DNA from: CAVPDG01 sp963702535
GTDB taxonomy: Bacteria > Chloroflexota > Anaerolineae > Anaerolineales > UBA4823
Assembly (NCBI GenBank): GCA_963702535.1
Contig: CAVPDG010000004.1
Coordinates: 186,001-250,000 of the forward strand
Length of the DNA: 64,000 bases
Reading direction: 5' to 3'
Shown: positions 46,420 through 55,486 of the stretch, in pieces
How positions within the stretch are numbered: the stretch's first letter is position 1
Layout of the letters: every line of letters begins with the position of its first letter
Program-made: the position numbers and the translations under genes
Notes under the pieces: generated by a model
The model's database searches: none
Seen by the model: the letters and a program-made list of their open reading frames with translations, nothing else
What the model was told of the DNA's origin: nothing

Positions 46420-46440
46420 ATATGTCGCATGGCGACATAT
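46420..46440. promoter_or_regulatory. Perfect palindrome upstream of SPFH gene
   Basis: ATATGTCGC-ATG-GCGACATAT, 9-base arms with a 3-base spacer. It lies 87 bases before the SPFH start. The ATGT...ACAT outer arms resemble PadR-type operators, but no regulator gene is adjacent. Confidence 0.5.
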
Positions 46441-46526
46441 AACCGGGGGTTTTTAGATGATAGTGCGGCGGATCCCCTGGTTGGCTGCTCTTTGCCAGGA
46501 GATCCGCCCTCCACAGGAGGTTACCC

Positions 46527-47621
46527 ATGTCCCAGGAATTTGGCACGACCCCACCCCAGGCGCAGAAGCAAGGCATCGCCAGCGGCTGCCTGACCCGCCT
46601 CATCCGCTACGGCTGGATTGCCGTCATCGTCCTCATCGTCGGCGGCGCCCTCTTCTCCATCGCCCGCGCCTCCATCTACAAGATCCGCCCCTACGAGCGC
46701 GGCCTGCACCTGCGCGGCGGGCGCTTCATCGGCATCGACGGTCCCGGCTGGCACGCCCAGATCCCCTTCGTCGATACCGTCATCGGGCTCAACGTCGTCG
46801 AGCGCCCCGGCGTCATCGATAGCCTGGCTGCCATGACCGCCGACGATGTCACCCTGGATATCTCCCTGCTCTACACCTACCGCGTCCCCGACCCCGTGCG
46901 CTACGCCCTGGAGGTCTCCAACCCGGTCGAGATCGTCGCCGGCTTCGTCCAGGGCACCCTGCGTGACGTGGTCAACACCCACGATATGGACGAGGTGATG
47001 CATGACCGGGTCAAGATCAACCAGGAGGTGATGGAAGCCCTGCAGAAGCGCGAGGAACAGTACGGCGTCGAGTTCGTCCTCGTCCAGGTCCAGAGCGCCT
47101 CGCCCCCCGTGGAGGTGGTCAATGCCATCAAGGACCAGATGGTCGCCGTGCAGCTCCAGGAGAAAGCCTCCGCTGAAGCCTCCCAGCAGCGCACCCTGGC
47201 CGACAGCCAGTTTTACACTACCCAGAAGGAAGCTGACGGCGAGGCGTACCAGATCACCAAGCTCGCCGAGGCGGAAGCCCAGCGCATCCAGCTCACCTCC
47301 CAGGCGCAGCGCGACGCCCTGCGCCTCGTGCTGGAGGAGCTGCAGGGCAGGGGTCCGCTGGCGGAGCAGTACATCCAGGTGCTCATCGCCCAGGCGCTCC
47401 AGGAAAACAGCAAGTGGATCATCAGCAGCGGCGGGCCGATGCCCGTCATCGACCTGCGCGACCCGCCGTCCCCACCGCCCAGCCGGCGACCACCCCGTAG
47501 CCTCCGCCCTGCCCTCTTGCCCTCCTGCCCCTCTCCCATTGATGGGAGAGGGGTTGGGGTGAGGGCTAGGGCGTTTCGGTCGCCTGCGTCTTCCTTAACC
47601 TTTGGTAGAATTAGGCTGTAA
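46527..47621 (+). CDS. SPFH/band-7 (prohibitin-like) membrane protein
   Basis: 364 aa as read. One membrane helix (YGWIAVIVLIVGGALFSIA, about residues 30-48), SPFH domain (IRPYERGLHLRGGRFIGIDG onward), then a long helical part with Gln/Glu/Ala-rich coiled coil (EASQQRTLADSQF). The conserved end is PMPVIDLR near 310; beyond it the frame reads through a GC-rich intergenic hairpin repeat. A one-base break near 47467 would instead give VPTAQPATTP and a stop at 47500, which I think is the native end. AGGAGG precedes the ATG. No NfeD partner is adjacent, unlike the slipin at 6630. Confidence 0.85.
   Translation: MSQEFGTTPPQAQKQGIASGCLTRLIRYGWIAVIVLIVGGALFSIARASIYKIRPYERGLHLRGGRFIGIDGPGWHAQIPFVDTVIGLNVVERPGVIDSLAAMTADDVTLDISLLYTYRVPDPVRYALEVSNPVEIVAGFVQGTLRDVVNTHDMDEVMHDRVKINQEVMEALQKREEQYGVEFVLVQVQSASPPVEVVNAIKDQMVAVQLQEKASAEASQQRTLADSQFYTTQKEADGEAYQITKLAEAEAQRIQLTSQAQRDALRLVLEELQGRGPLAEQYIQVLIAQALQENSKWIISSGGPMPVIDLRDPPSPPPSRRPPRSLRPALLPSCPSPIDGRGVGVRARAFRSPASSLTFGRIRL
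47527..47572. repeat. Hairpin repeat of the GGGAGAGGGGTTGGGGTGAGGG type
   Basis: CCCCTCTCCC and GGGAGAGGGG form a 10-base hairpin around ATTGAT, followed by TTGGGGTGAGGGC. I recall this as a dispersed intergenic repeat in many environmental genomes; a related CCCTCACCCCC lies near 4118. It probably lies after the native stop of the SPFH gene. Confidence 0.6.
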
Positions 47622-47662
47622 CCCAAGAACTGCGTTGTGCCTGTTAGGAAAGGAGAATTCCC

Positions 47663-48239
47663 ATGTCCGCCAAGTATCCCGTAAAATATCTGGATATCCC
47701 GCCTGCTGGTCGCCGTGCTGGCGCTCAGCTTGCTGGCAGGCGCGCTGCCGCAAACGGCGTCGGCTGCCGCCCGGTGCGCCGCAGCCTATACCGTCAAGCA
47801 GGGGGACACCCTGGCGACCATCGGCAAGAAGTTCGATATCAAGCCCTACTCGATCGCCGTCGAGAATAAAATGGCTGTGCCCTACCCCATCTTCGTCGGG
47901 CAGCGCCTCTGCATCCCCGACAAGGATTTAAACGGCAGCCTGGCGGGCAAGTACGCCAACGCCGCTCGCCGCTTACTTCACCGCCGGCTTCACCCCGGCT
48001 GGCATTTATATCCAGCCCTCCAACTATCCCAAGAACCCGGTGTGGGTCAAGGGCGACAACGCCGCCGATAAGGTCACGAGCTTCGTCAAGATCGGCAGGC
48101 TGAACGCCAGAGCCACGGGCAACAGCCGCGTCACCTTTACCCTGCCCTCGGAGCTGAAGAAAGCCAAGACGCTCACCATCTGCCTCAAGGATATCCTCTC
48201 CGATTACAACCAGTGTGTCACCTCCCGCCCAAGAAGTAG
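47663..48239 (+). CDS. Secreted LysM-domain protein (three frameshifts)
   Basis: About 190 aa after repair. Signal peptide split by a break near 47695 (ISRLLVAVLALSLLAGALPQ then TASAAA). One LysM domain at YTVKQGDTLATIGKKFDI ... FVGQRLCIPDK. A second, beta-rich domain follows (FTAGFTPAGIYIQPSNYPKN, WVKGDN, FTLPSELKKAKTLTICLKD). Breaks near 47970 and 48222 restore this and give the stop at 48237-48239. Conserved Cys in both domains suggest disulfides. Binds cell wall glycan outside the membrane. AAAGGAG precedes the ATG. Confidence 0.7.
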
Positions 48240-48241
48240 CC

Positions 48242-48471
48242 ATGGGCAGGTACGGGTTTCTCGTCCGCCGGAACAATGGTTCGCCGTCATCGGAGTAGCC
48301 GGAATCTTACAAAACGCTGATCGATGCTGTCGGATGCTTGACAGATTGGGCATACGGCTGTAAAATCCAGCCCAATATCGACACGGATCATATCCACATG
48401 CAGCATACCCGCTTTTTTGCGCCCTATTATTACTTTGGCGACCGGTCCCCGGCAGCCGTTAGTGGCGCTTA
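48242..48471 (+). other. Possible small frameshifted gene
   Basis: An ATG at 48242 opens 18 codons (MGRYGFLVRRNNGSPSSE). From about 48297 another frame reads PESYKTLIDAVGCLTDWAYG and on to TAA at 48469-48471, with a protein-like composition rich in aromatics and two Cys. It may be one gene of about 75 codons with a single break or a remnant. A terminator follows at 48503. Confidence 0.3.
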
Positions 48472-48502
48472 AGCGGGTAAGAGACAGTTTCTCGAACCCA
48501 GG

Positions 48503-48532
48503 ACGCGAGGCTAACGGCCTCGCGTTTTTTGT
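48503..48532 (+). terminator. Rho-independent terminator
   Basis: ACGCGAGGC (48503-48511) and GCCTCGCGT (48517-48525) with a 5-base loop and a run of six T ending in TTTTTTG. It separates the LysM gene region from the aro operon. Confidence 0.9.
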
Positions 48533-48550
48533 TTATCAGCGGAGGGAGCA

Positions 48551-48922
48551 ATGCCGGTAAGAGGAGTCAGAGGTGCGACAACCGTGGATGCCGATGAAGA
48601 AGAGGCGATCCTGAACGCCACGGTCGAGCTATTGCAAGCCTTGCTCGCCGCGAACCCCGGGATGCAGGCGCCGGATATCGCCAGCGCCTGGTTCACCGCC
48701 ACGCCGGACCTGCACGCCGCCTTCCCGGCGCGGGCAGCCCGCCAGATGGGCTGGTCAGAGACGGCGCTGATGTGCGCCCAGGAGCTGCAGGTGCCGGGCG
48801 GGCTGGAGCGCTGCATCCGCGTGCTGCTGCACTGGAATACCGACCTGTCCCAGGCGGAAGTCAAGCATGTGTATTTACGGGAAGCGCATATCTTGCGCCC
48901 TGATTTGAAGAAAGAAGATTAG
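48551..48922 (+). CDS. aroH: Chorismate mutase, AroH type
   Basis: 123 aa. Closely matches the Bacillus-type monofunctional enzyme: VRGVRGATTVDADEEEAIL at the start, FTATPDLHAAFPARAARQMG, MCAQELQVPGGLERCIRVLL with the catalytic Arg, and VKHVYLREAHILRPDL at the end. It converts chorismate to prephenate. ATG 48551 follows GGAGGGAG. First gene of the aro operon; its stop directly touches a small inverted-repeat element. Confidence 0.93.
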   Translation: MPVRGVRGATTVDADEEEAILNATVELLQALLAANPGMQAPDIASAWFTATPDLHAAFPARAARQMGWSETALMCAQELQVPGGLERCIRVLLHWNTDLSQAEVKHVYLREAHILRPDLKKED

Positions 48923-49021
48923 AACCGCCAGGAGGCGAAGATCGCAAAGGTTTACGGTGAAGGCGAGATTTTAATCATCCTATCGATTATTCTTTGCGTA
49001 CTTTGCGACTTAGCGGTGAAT
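48922..49021. repeat. Gene-less inverted nonamer element in the aro operon
   Basis: Left end 48922-48950 (GAACCGCCAGGAGGCGAAGA then TCGCAAAGG) and right end 48990-49021 (TTCTTTGCGTACTTTGCG then ACTTAGCGGTGAAT) are inverted relatives (about 18 of 26 positions match), each a cap ACCGC plus 9-base CGCAAAG-type units, with about 39 bases between. It fills most of the gap between aroH and aroF and looks like a miniature, gene-free version of the elements at 39.6 and 45.6 kb. Confidence 0.65.
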
Positions 49022-49044
49022 CTGTTCGGTGAGGAGAGAAGAAG

Positions 49045-50073
49045 ATGATGATCATTATGCACACGTACGCAACACAAGAAGAGATCGATGCCGTGGTTGG
49101 GGTGGTGCGCGCCAGTGGCTTGCGGGCGCACCTCTCCACCGGCGAGGAGCGCACCATCATCGGCGCCATCGGCGATGGGCGGGTGATCGACAAGGAGCAG
49201 TTCCTCTACCTGCCGGGCGTTGACCGGGTGGTGCCGATCTCGCGCCCCTACAAGCTGGCTTCCAGGGAGTTCAGCCCCAACAATACGGTCTTTCCCATTG
49301 ATGGGGTCGGGATCGGCGGCGACCAGGTGCTCATCATCGCCGGTCCTTGCTCGGTGGAGAGCCGCACGCAGCTCCTGGAGATCGCCCACGCCGTGCGCGA
49401 GGCTGGCGCCCACGCCCTGCGCGGCGGCGCTTACAAGCCGCGCACCTCGCCCTATGCCTTCCAGGGTCTGGGCGAGGAGGGCTTGCAGCTGCTTGCCGAG
49501 GCGCGTGAAGCTACCGGTATGCCCATCGTCACCGAGGTGATGGCGCCGGAGCAGGTGCCCCTGGTAGCCAGCTACGCCGACGTGCTGCAGATCGGGGCGC
49601 GCAACATGCAGAACTACAACCTGCTGCATGCCGCCGGCGAGAGCATGCACCCGGTGCTGCTCAAGCGCGGCATGATGGCAACCGTGGAGGAGCTGCTCAT
49701 GGCGGCGGAGTACATCCTCTCGCACGGTAACCGCCGGGTGATGCTCTGCGAGCGCGGCATCCGCACCTTCGAGTCCTCCACGCGCAACACCACCGATATC
49801 AACGCCATCCCGGTGCTTAAATCCATGACTCACCTGCCGGTGGTGATCGACCCCAGCCACAGCACGGGCAACTGGGCTTTCGTGACCGCCATCGCCCGGG
49901 CGGGCATCGCCGCCGGCGCCGATGGGCTGATGGTGGAGGTGCACACCAACCCGGCAGAGGCGCTCTCGGATGGGGCGCAGTCGCTCAAGCCGGAACGCTT
50001 CGCCGATATGGTGAAGCAGGTCGCCGCCGTGGCGCAAGCGATCGGGCGTAGCATCGCCCCGGTGCATCACTAA
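49045..50073 (+). CDS. aroF: 3-deoxy-7-phosphoheptulonate (DAHP) synthase, AroF/KDPS-like subfamily
   Basis: 342 aa. An N-terminal ferredoxin-like regulatory domain (about residues 1-70, IMHTYATQEEIDAVVGVVRA) precedes the TIM barrel: IIAGPCSVES, RGGAYKPRTSPYAFQGLG, VLLKRGMMATVEELL, LCERGIRTFES and VVIDPSHSTGN. This layout is that of the Thermotoga-type enzyme, where the N domain mediates feedback inhibition by Tyr or Phe. It condenses PEP with erythrose 4-phosphate. GAGGAG precedes the ATG; ATG 49048 and 49057 are alternatives. Confidence 0.95.
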   Translation: MMIIMHTYATQEEIDAVVGVVRASGLRAHLSTGEERTIIGAIGDGRVIDKEQFLYLPGVDRVVPISRPYKLASREFSPNNTVFPIDGVGIGGDQVLIIAGPCSVESRTQLLEIAHAVREAGAHALRGGAYKPRTSPYAFQGLGEEGLQLLAEAREATGMPIVTEVMAPEQVPLVASYADVLQIGARNMQNYNLLHAAGESMHPVLLKRGMMATVEELLMAAEYILSHGNRRVMLCERGIRTFESSTRNTTDINAIPVLKSMTHLPVVIDPSHSTGNWAFVTAIARAGIAAGADGLMVEVHTNPAEALSDGAQSLKPERFADMVKQVAAVAQAIGRSIAPVHH

Positions 50074-50088
50074 GGCAGGGGCGATGCG

Positions 50089-50949
50089 ATGGAGGAGCCT
50101 GACTTTAGCCAATTAGACGTGGTTGTGCTGGGCTTGGGGCTGGTGGGCGGATCGCTGGCGCTGGGCTTGCACGGTAAAGTGCGCCAGTTGCGGGCGGCGG
50201 ACCCTGACTCCCAGGCGCGCGAGCGGGCGTTGGCGCTGGGGATCGTGGACGTTGCTACCGCCGATGCCGCCGAGGTGCTGGCCGGCGCCGATCTGGTCGT
50301 GCTGGCGGCGCCCGTGCGGGCTAACCTGGGGCTGGTGAAGGCGCTCCCGCGCCTGATGCCGGCGGGTGAAGCCGTGGTGCTCGACCTGGGGTCCACCAAG
50401 GCGGCGATCTGTGAAGCCTACGCCGGCTTGCCGCAGCGTTTCGACCCGCTGGGCGGGCATCCCATGGGCGGCAAGGAGAAGGGTGGGCTGGCGAACGCCG
50501 ACGCCGGCATTTTCCACGGGGCGACCTTTGCCCTGGTAGCCCTGCCGCGCACTTCGCCACGGGCGCGCCTCCTGGCGGAAACGCTGGCGCGCTTGCTCGG
50601 CAGCCTGCCCGTCTGGATGGATGCGCAGGTACATGATCGCTGGGCGGCAGCCACCAGCCACCTGCCTTACCTGCTTTCCAACGCTCTGTCGCTCGCCACG
50701 CCCACCGAGGCGCGGGCGCTGGTGGGACCCGGCTTCCGCAGCGCCAGCCGCCTGGCGGGCGGCTTCACGCCGATGATGCTGGATGTGTTGTTGAGCAACC
50801 GCGATAATGTGCTGGAGGCAGCCGGGCGCTTTCGCAGCGAGCTAGAATCCTTGGAGGCAGCCCTGCGCCTGGGGGATGAATTTGCCCTGCGAGCGAGCCT
50901 GGAGCGCAGCGCGCGGCAATATTCCGAGCTGGTGGAGGCAAGGTCGTGA
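50089..50949 (+). CDS. tyrA: Prephenate dehydrogenase
   Basis: 286 aa. NAD-binding motif VLGLGLVGGSLALGL near the N terminus, LVVLAAPVRANLG, DLGSTKAAI and the catalytic His in GGHPMGGKEKGG. The helical C-terminal dimer domain includes HDRWAAATSHLPYLLSNAL. It converts prephenate to 4-hydroxyphenylpyruvate, the branch to tyrosine. It has no ACT domain. Overlaps aroA by 4 bases. Confidence 0.93.
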   Translation: MEEPDFSQLDVVVLGLGLVGGSLALGLHGKVRQLRAADPDSQARERALALGIVDVATADAAEVLAGADLVVLAAPVRANLGLVKALPRLMPAGEAVVLDLGSTKAAICEAYAGLPQRFDPLGGHPMGGKEKGGLANADAGIFHGATFALVALPRTSPRARLLAETLARLLGSLPVWMDAQVHDRWAAATSHLPYLLSNALSLATPTEARALVGPGFRSASRLAGGFTPMMLDVLLSNRDNVLEAAGRFRSELESLEAALRLGDEFALRASLERSARQYSELVEARS

Positions 50950-52304
50950 GGAGCAACGGTAAAGTGCAATTGAGGGTGGCGCCGGGGGTATCCTTGCAGG
51001 GTAGCTACCAGCCGCATGGGGATAAATCGCTGGCGCATCGCTCGGCGCTGCTGGCAGCGCTGGCGGAAGGCGAAAGCTGCATTGAAAACTTCCTGGTGGC
51101 AGGCGTAACCGGGGCTATGCTGCGGGCGCTGACCGCGCTGGGCGTTGCCTGGGAACTGGAATCGCGAGCGGCTGGGCGTGCGTGGCTTGGGCATCGATGG
51201 GTTGGATCCACCCAGGGAACCGATCGATTGCGGCAATTCAGCCACCACGCTGCGCTTGCTGGCAGGCGGGTTGGCAGCGGCGGGCGTGCGCGCCACGCTG
51301 GACGGCTCGCCCGGTCTGCGTCGCAGACCGATGGGTCGCATTATCGAGCCGTTGCGGCTCATGGGCGTGCCGGTCACAGCGCAGGATAACCGCGCCCCAT
51401 TGGCGCTGGGGTCAGCTCGCATGCCGCTCCACGCGCTGGCGTACCAACTGCCGGTCGCCAGCGCCCAGGTGAAATCCTGCCTGTTGCTGGCGGCGCTGGC
51501 GGCAAGCGGACCGACCATCCTGGATGAGCCAGGTCCTTCGCGCGATCACACCGAGCGCATGCTGAGAAACCTTGGCTTCCGGGTCAGTAGCGAGGTGTTA
51601 GCGGTTGGCGATAAAAGCCTCTACCGCACGCAGCTTGAGCCGCCCACTCGCCTGGCGATCCCGCCGCAGAAGCTGAGGCTGCCAGGCGATATTTCGGCGG
51701 CGGCGTTCCTCATCGTTGCTGCGCTCATCACACCGGGCTCGCAGATCGTGATCCAGGAAGTGGGTCTGAACCCGACGCGCACCGGATTGATTGAGGTGCT
51801 GCAAGCCATGGGTGCAGAGATCCAGGTGAGGGCAATCGGTGAGCGCCATGGCGAGCCCCTCGGCGACCTGAGCGTGCGGCACTCGGCGCTGCGGGGCGTT
51901 AGCGTCTCGGGCGAAGCGGTGGTGCGCATGATCGATGAGTTCCCCGCCTTTGCCATTGCCGCAGCTTTCGCGCGGGCGATACGGTGGTGAGCCAGGCAGA
52001 AGAGCTGCGCCATAAGGAATCGGACCGCATTGGGGCGCTGTGCCAGGAGCTCAACGTCCTGGGCGGCGATGCGGTCGAGACACAGGACGGGTTCATCATT
52101 CATGGCATGGGTGGGCTGAAGGGCGGCTCGGTCGATGCGCACGGCGACCACCGCCTGGCGATGGCGCTGGCGCTTGCCGGTCTGGCAGCGCAGGAGCCCG
52201 TGATCGTCAACGGCGCCGAAGCGTATTATGAATCCTTCCCCGATTATCCCCAGGTGTTGCAATCGCTGGGGGCAGAGGTGAGTGTGGAGGTCGTTGAAGC
52301 GTGA
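50946..52304 (+). CDS. aroA: 3-phosphoshikimate 1-carboxyvinyltransferase, EPSP synthase (two frameshifts)
   Basis: About 450 aa after repair. PEP/S3P motifs: GSYQPHGDKSLAHRSALLAAL at the start, CGNSATTLRLLAGGL, SAQVKSCLLLAAL, RDHTERML and, at the end, EELRHKESDRIGALCQEL and DAHGDHRLAMAL. Breaks near 51165 and 51978 (ARAIRW should be ARGDTVVSQ, one G missing). The gene is essential for aromatic amino acids and sits in an otherwise intact operon, so the breaks are likely sequence errors. Confidence 0.93.
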
Positions 52305-53143
52305 GCCCCTCCCTCTACCGCCTGGGATTGACCGGTTACCCGCTGGATCACAGCCTCTCGCCCAGCCTGCACGTCGCCGCCTTGCAGGCGTGCGCATTGC
52401 CGGGCGAATACCGCCTGTATCCCGTTCCGCCCGAGGATGAGACTGGGCTGCAGGAGCTCCTGGAGCGGATGCGCAGCGAGGCGCTGCACGGCTTGAACGT
52501 CACCATCCCGCACAAGCGCAAGGTGCTCCCGCTGCTGGATGAGGTCAGCCCGACGGCGCAAGCGATCGGCGCGGTGAACACCATCTATGTTCGGGATGGG
52601 TCGCTGCGGGGCGAGAATACAGACGCCGCCGGGTTCCTCACCGACCTGGGGCGCGTGTTTCCTGTAACGGTACCGGGAGTCGCCCTGGTGCTGGGGGCGG
52701 GCGGGTCGGCGCGGGCGGTGGTCTATGCACTGCTGCAGGCAGGCTGGCAGGTGTGTGTAGCGGCGCGCCGCCTGGAGCAGGCGCAGGCGCTGCGCCAGGC
52801 GATCTCTACACGGGTGGAAGCCCTGGCATTGGATGCGGCGATGTTAAGCCGCCTGACGGAAGAGCGGCGAGTCGAGCTGCTGGTGAATGCCACTCCCCTG
52901 GGGATGGGGCGGCAGGCAGGCGAATCGCCCTTGCCGCAAGGCATGCGGTTGCCGGGGATGGCGTTCGTCTACGACCTGGTGTACAATCCGCCGGAAACAG
53001 CTTTGCTGCAGGCGGCGCGGAATGCCGGCTTGGCGTGCGCCAACGGGCTGGGCATGCTGGTGGAGCAGGCGCGCTTGGCGTTCAAGCTGTGGACCGGTTG
53101 TGAGGTGGAGCGGGAAGTGATGAACAGGGCAGTAACCCAATGA
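52301..53143 (+). CDS. aroE: Shikimate dehydrogenase
   Basis: 280 aa. GYPLDHSLSPSLHVAAL at the N terminus, catalytic Lys in NVTIPHKRKVLPLLDE, NTDAAGFL, the NADP loop GAGGSARAVVYALLQAG followed by AARRLEQAQAL, and NATPLGMG. It reduces 3-dehydroshikimate. Coupled to aroA and to the aminotransferase gene by 4-base overlaps on both sides. Confidence 0.95.
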   Translation: MSPSLYRLGLTGYPLDHSLSPSLHVAALQACALPGEYRLYPVPPEDETGLQELLERMRSEALHGLNVTIPHKRKVLPLLDEVSPTAQAIGAVNTIYVRDGSLRGENTDAAGFLTDLGRVFPVTVPGVALVLGAGGSARAVVYALLQAGWQVCVAARRLEQAQALRQAISTRVEALALDAAMLSRLTEERRVELLVNATPLGMGRQAGESPLPQGMRLPGMAFVYDLVYNPPETALLQAARNAGLACANGLGMLVEQARLAFKLWTGCEVEREVMNRAVTQ

Positions 53144-54303
53144 AAACTCGGGCGGCTCGAATGCAGAGCGCCTCGCCGCTGTTTTTCGCCACGCTGGGTG
53201 AGAGGATCGCCGCTTTGCAGCAGCGCGGCTACGACGTGATCCGGCTCGACATCGGCTCACCGGACCTGCCGCCTGCGCCGCATATCCTGGAAGCCCTGGC
53301 GCAAGCGGCGCGGCAGACCGACGCGCACGGCTACCAACCCCACAACGGCACAGCCGATCTGCGCCGCGCCTGGGCGGAGATGTACGCCCGCCTCTACCAG
53401 GTGCAGCTCGACCCGCAGCGGGAGGTACTGCCGCTATTGGGCTCGAAGGAGGGCATCTTCCACCTGCCGCTGGCGGTCATCGACCCGGGCGATGTGGTGC
53501 TGGTCCCCAACCCTGGTTATGTAACCTACACCCAGGGGGCGCGTTTTGCCGGCGGGGAGCCGTACGATCTGCCCTTGCTGCCGGAGCGCGACTTCTTGCC
53601 TGACCTTGACAGCATACCTGAACATATATTGAAACGCGCCCGGCTGCTGTGGCTGAACTACCCGGGCAATCCCACGGCGGCGACTGCGCCGCTTGAATTT
53701 TTCGCCGAGGCGGTGGCTTTCGCCCGCCAGCACGACCTGCTGGTGTGTCACGACGCCGCTTACAGCCAGGTGAGCTTCGACGGCTTCCACCCTCCCAGCC
53801 TGCTGCAGGCGCCGGGGGCTAAGGAAGTGGCAGTCGAGTTCAATACGCTGTCAAAATCACACAACATGGCGGGCTGGCGGGTAGGGGCTGCCGTGGGACA
53901 CCCCGAGGTGCTGCGCTCGCTGTACAATCTGAAGACCAACGCCGACAGCGGTCATTTCCTGCCGGTACTGGCAGCCGCCACGGCGGCTATGACCGGCGAC
54001 CAGACCTGGCTGCAAGAGCGCAACCTCGTCTACCAGGAGCGGCGTGACCGGGTGATGCAGGCGCTCAGAGAGCTGGGTTGGCAGGCAGCCACGCCCAGGG
54101 CTTCGCTGTATGTATGGTTCCACGTACCGCAGGGTTGGGACTCGGCAGGCTTTGCAACAGCAGCCCTCGAGCGTTCGCACATCAGCCTCACGCCGGGGAC
54201 GGTATTTGGAACGCATGGAGAGGGCTATATCCGCCTGTCGCTCACCGAATCCACCGAGCGCGTTGCGCAGGCGATGGACAGGCTGGTGAAGGTATGGGGT
54301 TGA
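53140..54303 (+). CDS. PLP aminotransferase class I/II, probable aromatic aminotransferase
   Basis: 387 aa. IRLDIGSPDLPPAPHILEAL, LLGSKEGIFHLPLA, LNYPGNPTAATAPLEFF, CHDAAYSQVSFDG, PLP Lys in SKSHNMAGWRVG and the C-terminal substrate Arg in GYIRLSLTES. Sequence resembles the LL-diaminopimelate aminotransferase/aspartate aminotransferase group. Position between aroE and aroC, together with tyrA, suggests that it makes tyrosine from 4-hydroxyphenylpyruvate, but lysine synthesis cannot be excluded. Confidence 0.85.
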   Translation: MKTRAARMQSASPLFFATLGERIAALQQRGYDVIRLDIGSPDLPPAPHILEALAQAARQTDAHGYQPHNGTADLRRAWAEMYARLYQVQLDPQREVLPLLGSKEGIFHLPLAVIDPGDVVLVPNPGYVTYTQGARFAGGEPYDLPLLPERDFLPDLDSIPEHILKRARLLWLNYPGNPTAATAPLEFFAEAVAFARQHDLLVCHDAAYSQVSFDGFHPPSLLQAPGAKEVAVEFNTLSKSHNMAGWRVGAAVGHPEVLRSLYNLKTNADSGHFLPVLAAATAAMTGDQTWLQERNLVYQERRDRVMQALRELGWQAATPRASLYVWFHVPQGWDSAGFATAALERSHISLTPGTVFGTHGEGYIRLSLTESTERVAQAMDRLVKVWG

Positions 54304-54304
54304 C

Positions 54305-55486
54305 ATGGGTCTGAGATTTGTAACGGCGGGTAAGTCGCACGGACCGGCGCTGACGGTGATTCTGGAAGGGATTCCAGCCGGGCTGGGTCTTACGGCAGCC
54401 GCGATTGACCGCGAGCTGCAGCGCAGGCAGCAGGGGCTGGGCGCCGGTCCGCGCATGAAGCTGGAGAGTGACGCGGTGCGCATCCTGGGCGGCGTGATGG
54501 AAGGCAAGACCACCGGCGCGCCGCTTGCCCTGCTGATCGAGAACCGCGACCATGCAAAATGGCGCGGGCGGGCGGTGGCGCCCTTCACTATCCCCCGTCC
54601 CGGGCATGCCGACCTGAGCGGGGCGATCAAGTATGGCTACCGCGACCTGCGCCCGGCGCTGGAGCGCGCCTCTGCCCGCGAGACAGCCGCGCGCGTGGCT
54701 GCCGGTGCAGTTTGCAAGGCATTTTTAGCGGAGCTGGGCATCCAGGTGGGTGGGTACGTGTTCGCCATCGGCGATATTTCCGCCGACTTGGGTGGCATTC
54801 CGCTGGATGAGCGCTCGCGCCGCGCCGAAGAGAGCCCGGTGCGTTGTCCCGATGCGGCGGCGTCCGCGGCGATGGAAAAGCGCATCCAGCAGGTGATGCA
54901 GGAGCGGGATACGCTGGGCGGGCTGATCGATGTGCTTGCCCTGGGTGTCCCGGCGGGGTTGGGGTCGTATGCGCAGTGGGACCAGCGGCTGGAGGCGCGG
55001 CTGGGCGCTGCCCTGCTGAGTGTGCCGGCTATTAAGGGCGTGGAGATCGGACCGGCTTTTGAGAATGCCCGCCTGCCGGGGACGCAGGCGCAAGACGCCA
55101 TCCGGCTGGAAGGTGAAACGCTGGTCAGGCAGGGTGGGCGCAACGGCGGTCTGGAAGGCGGCGTCACTACCGGGCAGCCCATCGTGCTGCGGGCGGCGAT
55201 GAAGCCTATCGCTACCACGCTCACCGCCCAGCCGTCGGTCGACCTGGCGCGTGGGCAGGAGGTGCAGACGCAGTACGAGCGCTCCGATTTCTGTCCCGTG
55301 CCGCGCGCTGTGCCGATCCTGGAAGCCATGCTGGCATTCACACTGGCGCAGGCGCTGCTCGAGAAGCTGGGCGGCGATTCGATGGACGAGATCAAACCGC
55401 GCTTTGCCGCGCTGCGCCAGCCGCGCCTGGGCGATTTGAAGATGGACGGGGATGCGCACGTTTTTTGGCCCGAGGAGCTCAGTTGA
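54305..55486 (+). CDS. aroC: Chorismate synthase
   Basis: 393 aa. GLRFVTAGKSHGPALTVILE at the N terminus (conserved GxSHG), RKLE-like charged stretch ELQRRQQGLGAGPRMKLESD, PRPGHADLSGAIKYGYRDLR, RASARETAARVAAGA and, at the end, RSDFCPVPRAVPILEAM. FMN-dependent loss of phosphate from EPSP gives chorismate. One base separates it from the aminotransferase gene and it overlaps aroKB. Confidence 0.95.
   Translation: MGLRFVTAGKSHGPALTVILEGIPAGLGLTAAAIDRELQRRQQGLGAGPRMKLESDAVRILGGVMEGKTTGAPLALLIENRDHAKWRGRAVAPFTIPRPGHADLSGAIKYGYRDLRPALERASARETAARVAAGAVCKAFLAELGIQVGGYVFAIGDISADLGGIPLDERSRRAEESPVRCPDAAASAAMEKRIQQVMQERDTLGGLIDVLALGVPAGLGSYAQWDQRLEARLGAALLSVPAIKGVEIGPAFENARLPGTQAQDAIRLEGETLVRQGGRNGGLEGGVTTGQPIVLRAAMKPIATTLTAQPSVDLARGQEVQTQYERSDFCPVPRAVPILEAMLAFTLAQALLEKLGGDSMDEIKPRFAALRQPRLGDLKMDGDAHVFWPEELS

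Noticed and set aside
3111..49021. Nonamer arrays as CRISPR or REP-type repeats
   Set aside because: Units are 8-10 bases, directly adjacent and without spacers, and no cas genes are present; they are not CRISPR. They also lack the single conserved stem of REP sequences.
51900..52010. aroA as two or three separate genes
   Set aside because: The fragments are consecutive parts of one EPSP synthase with essential motifs on either side of the break.
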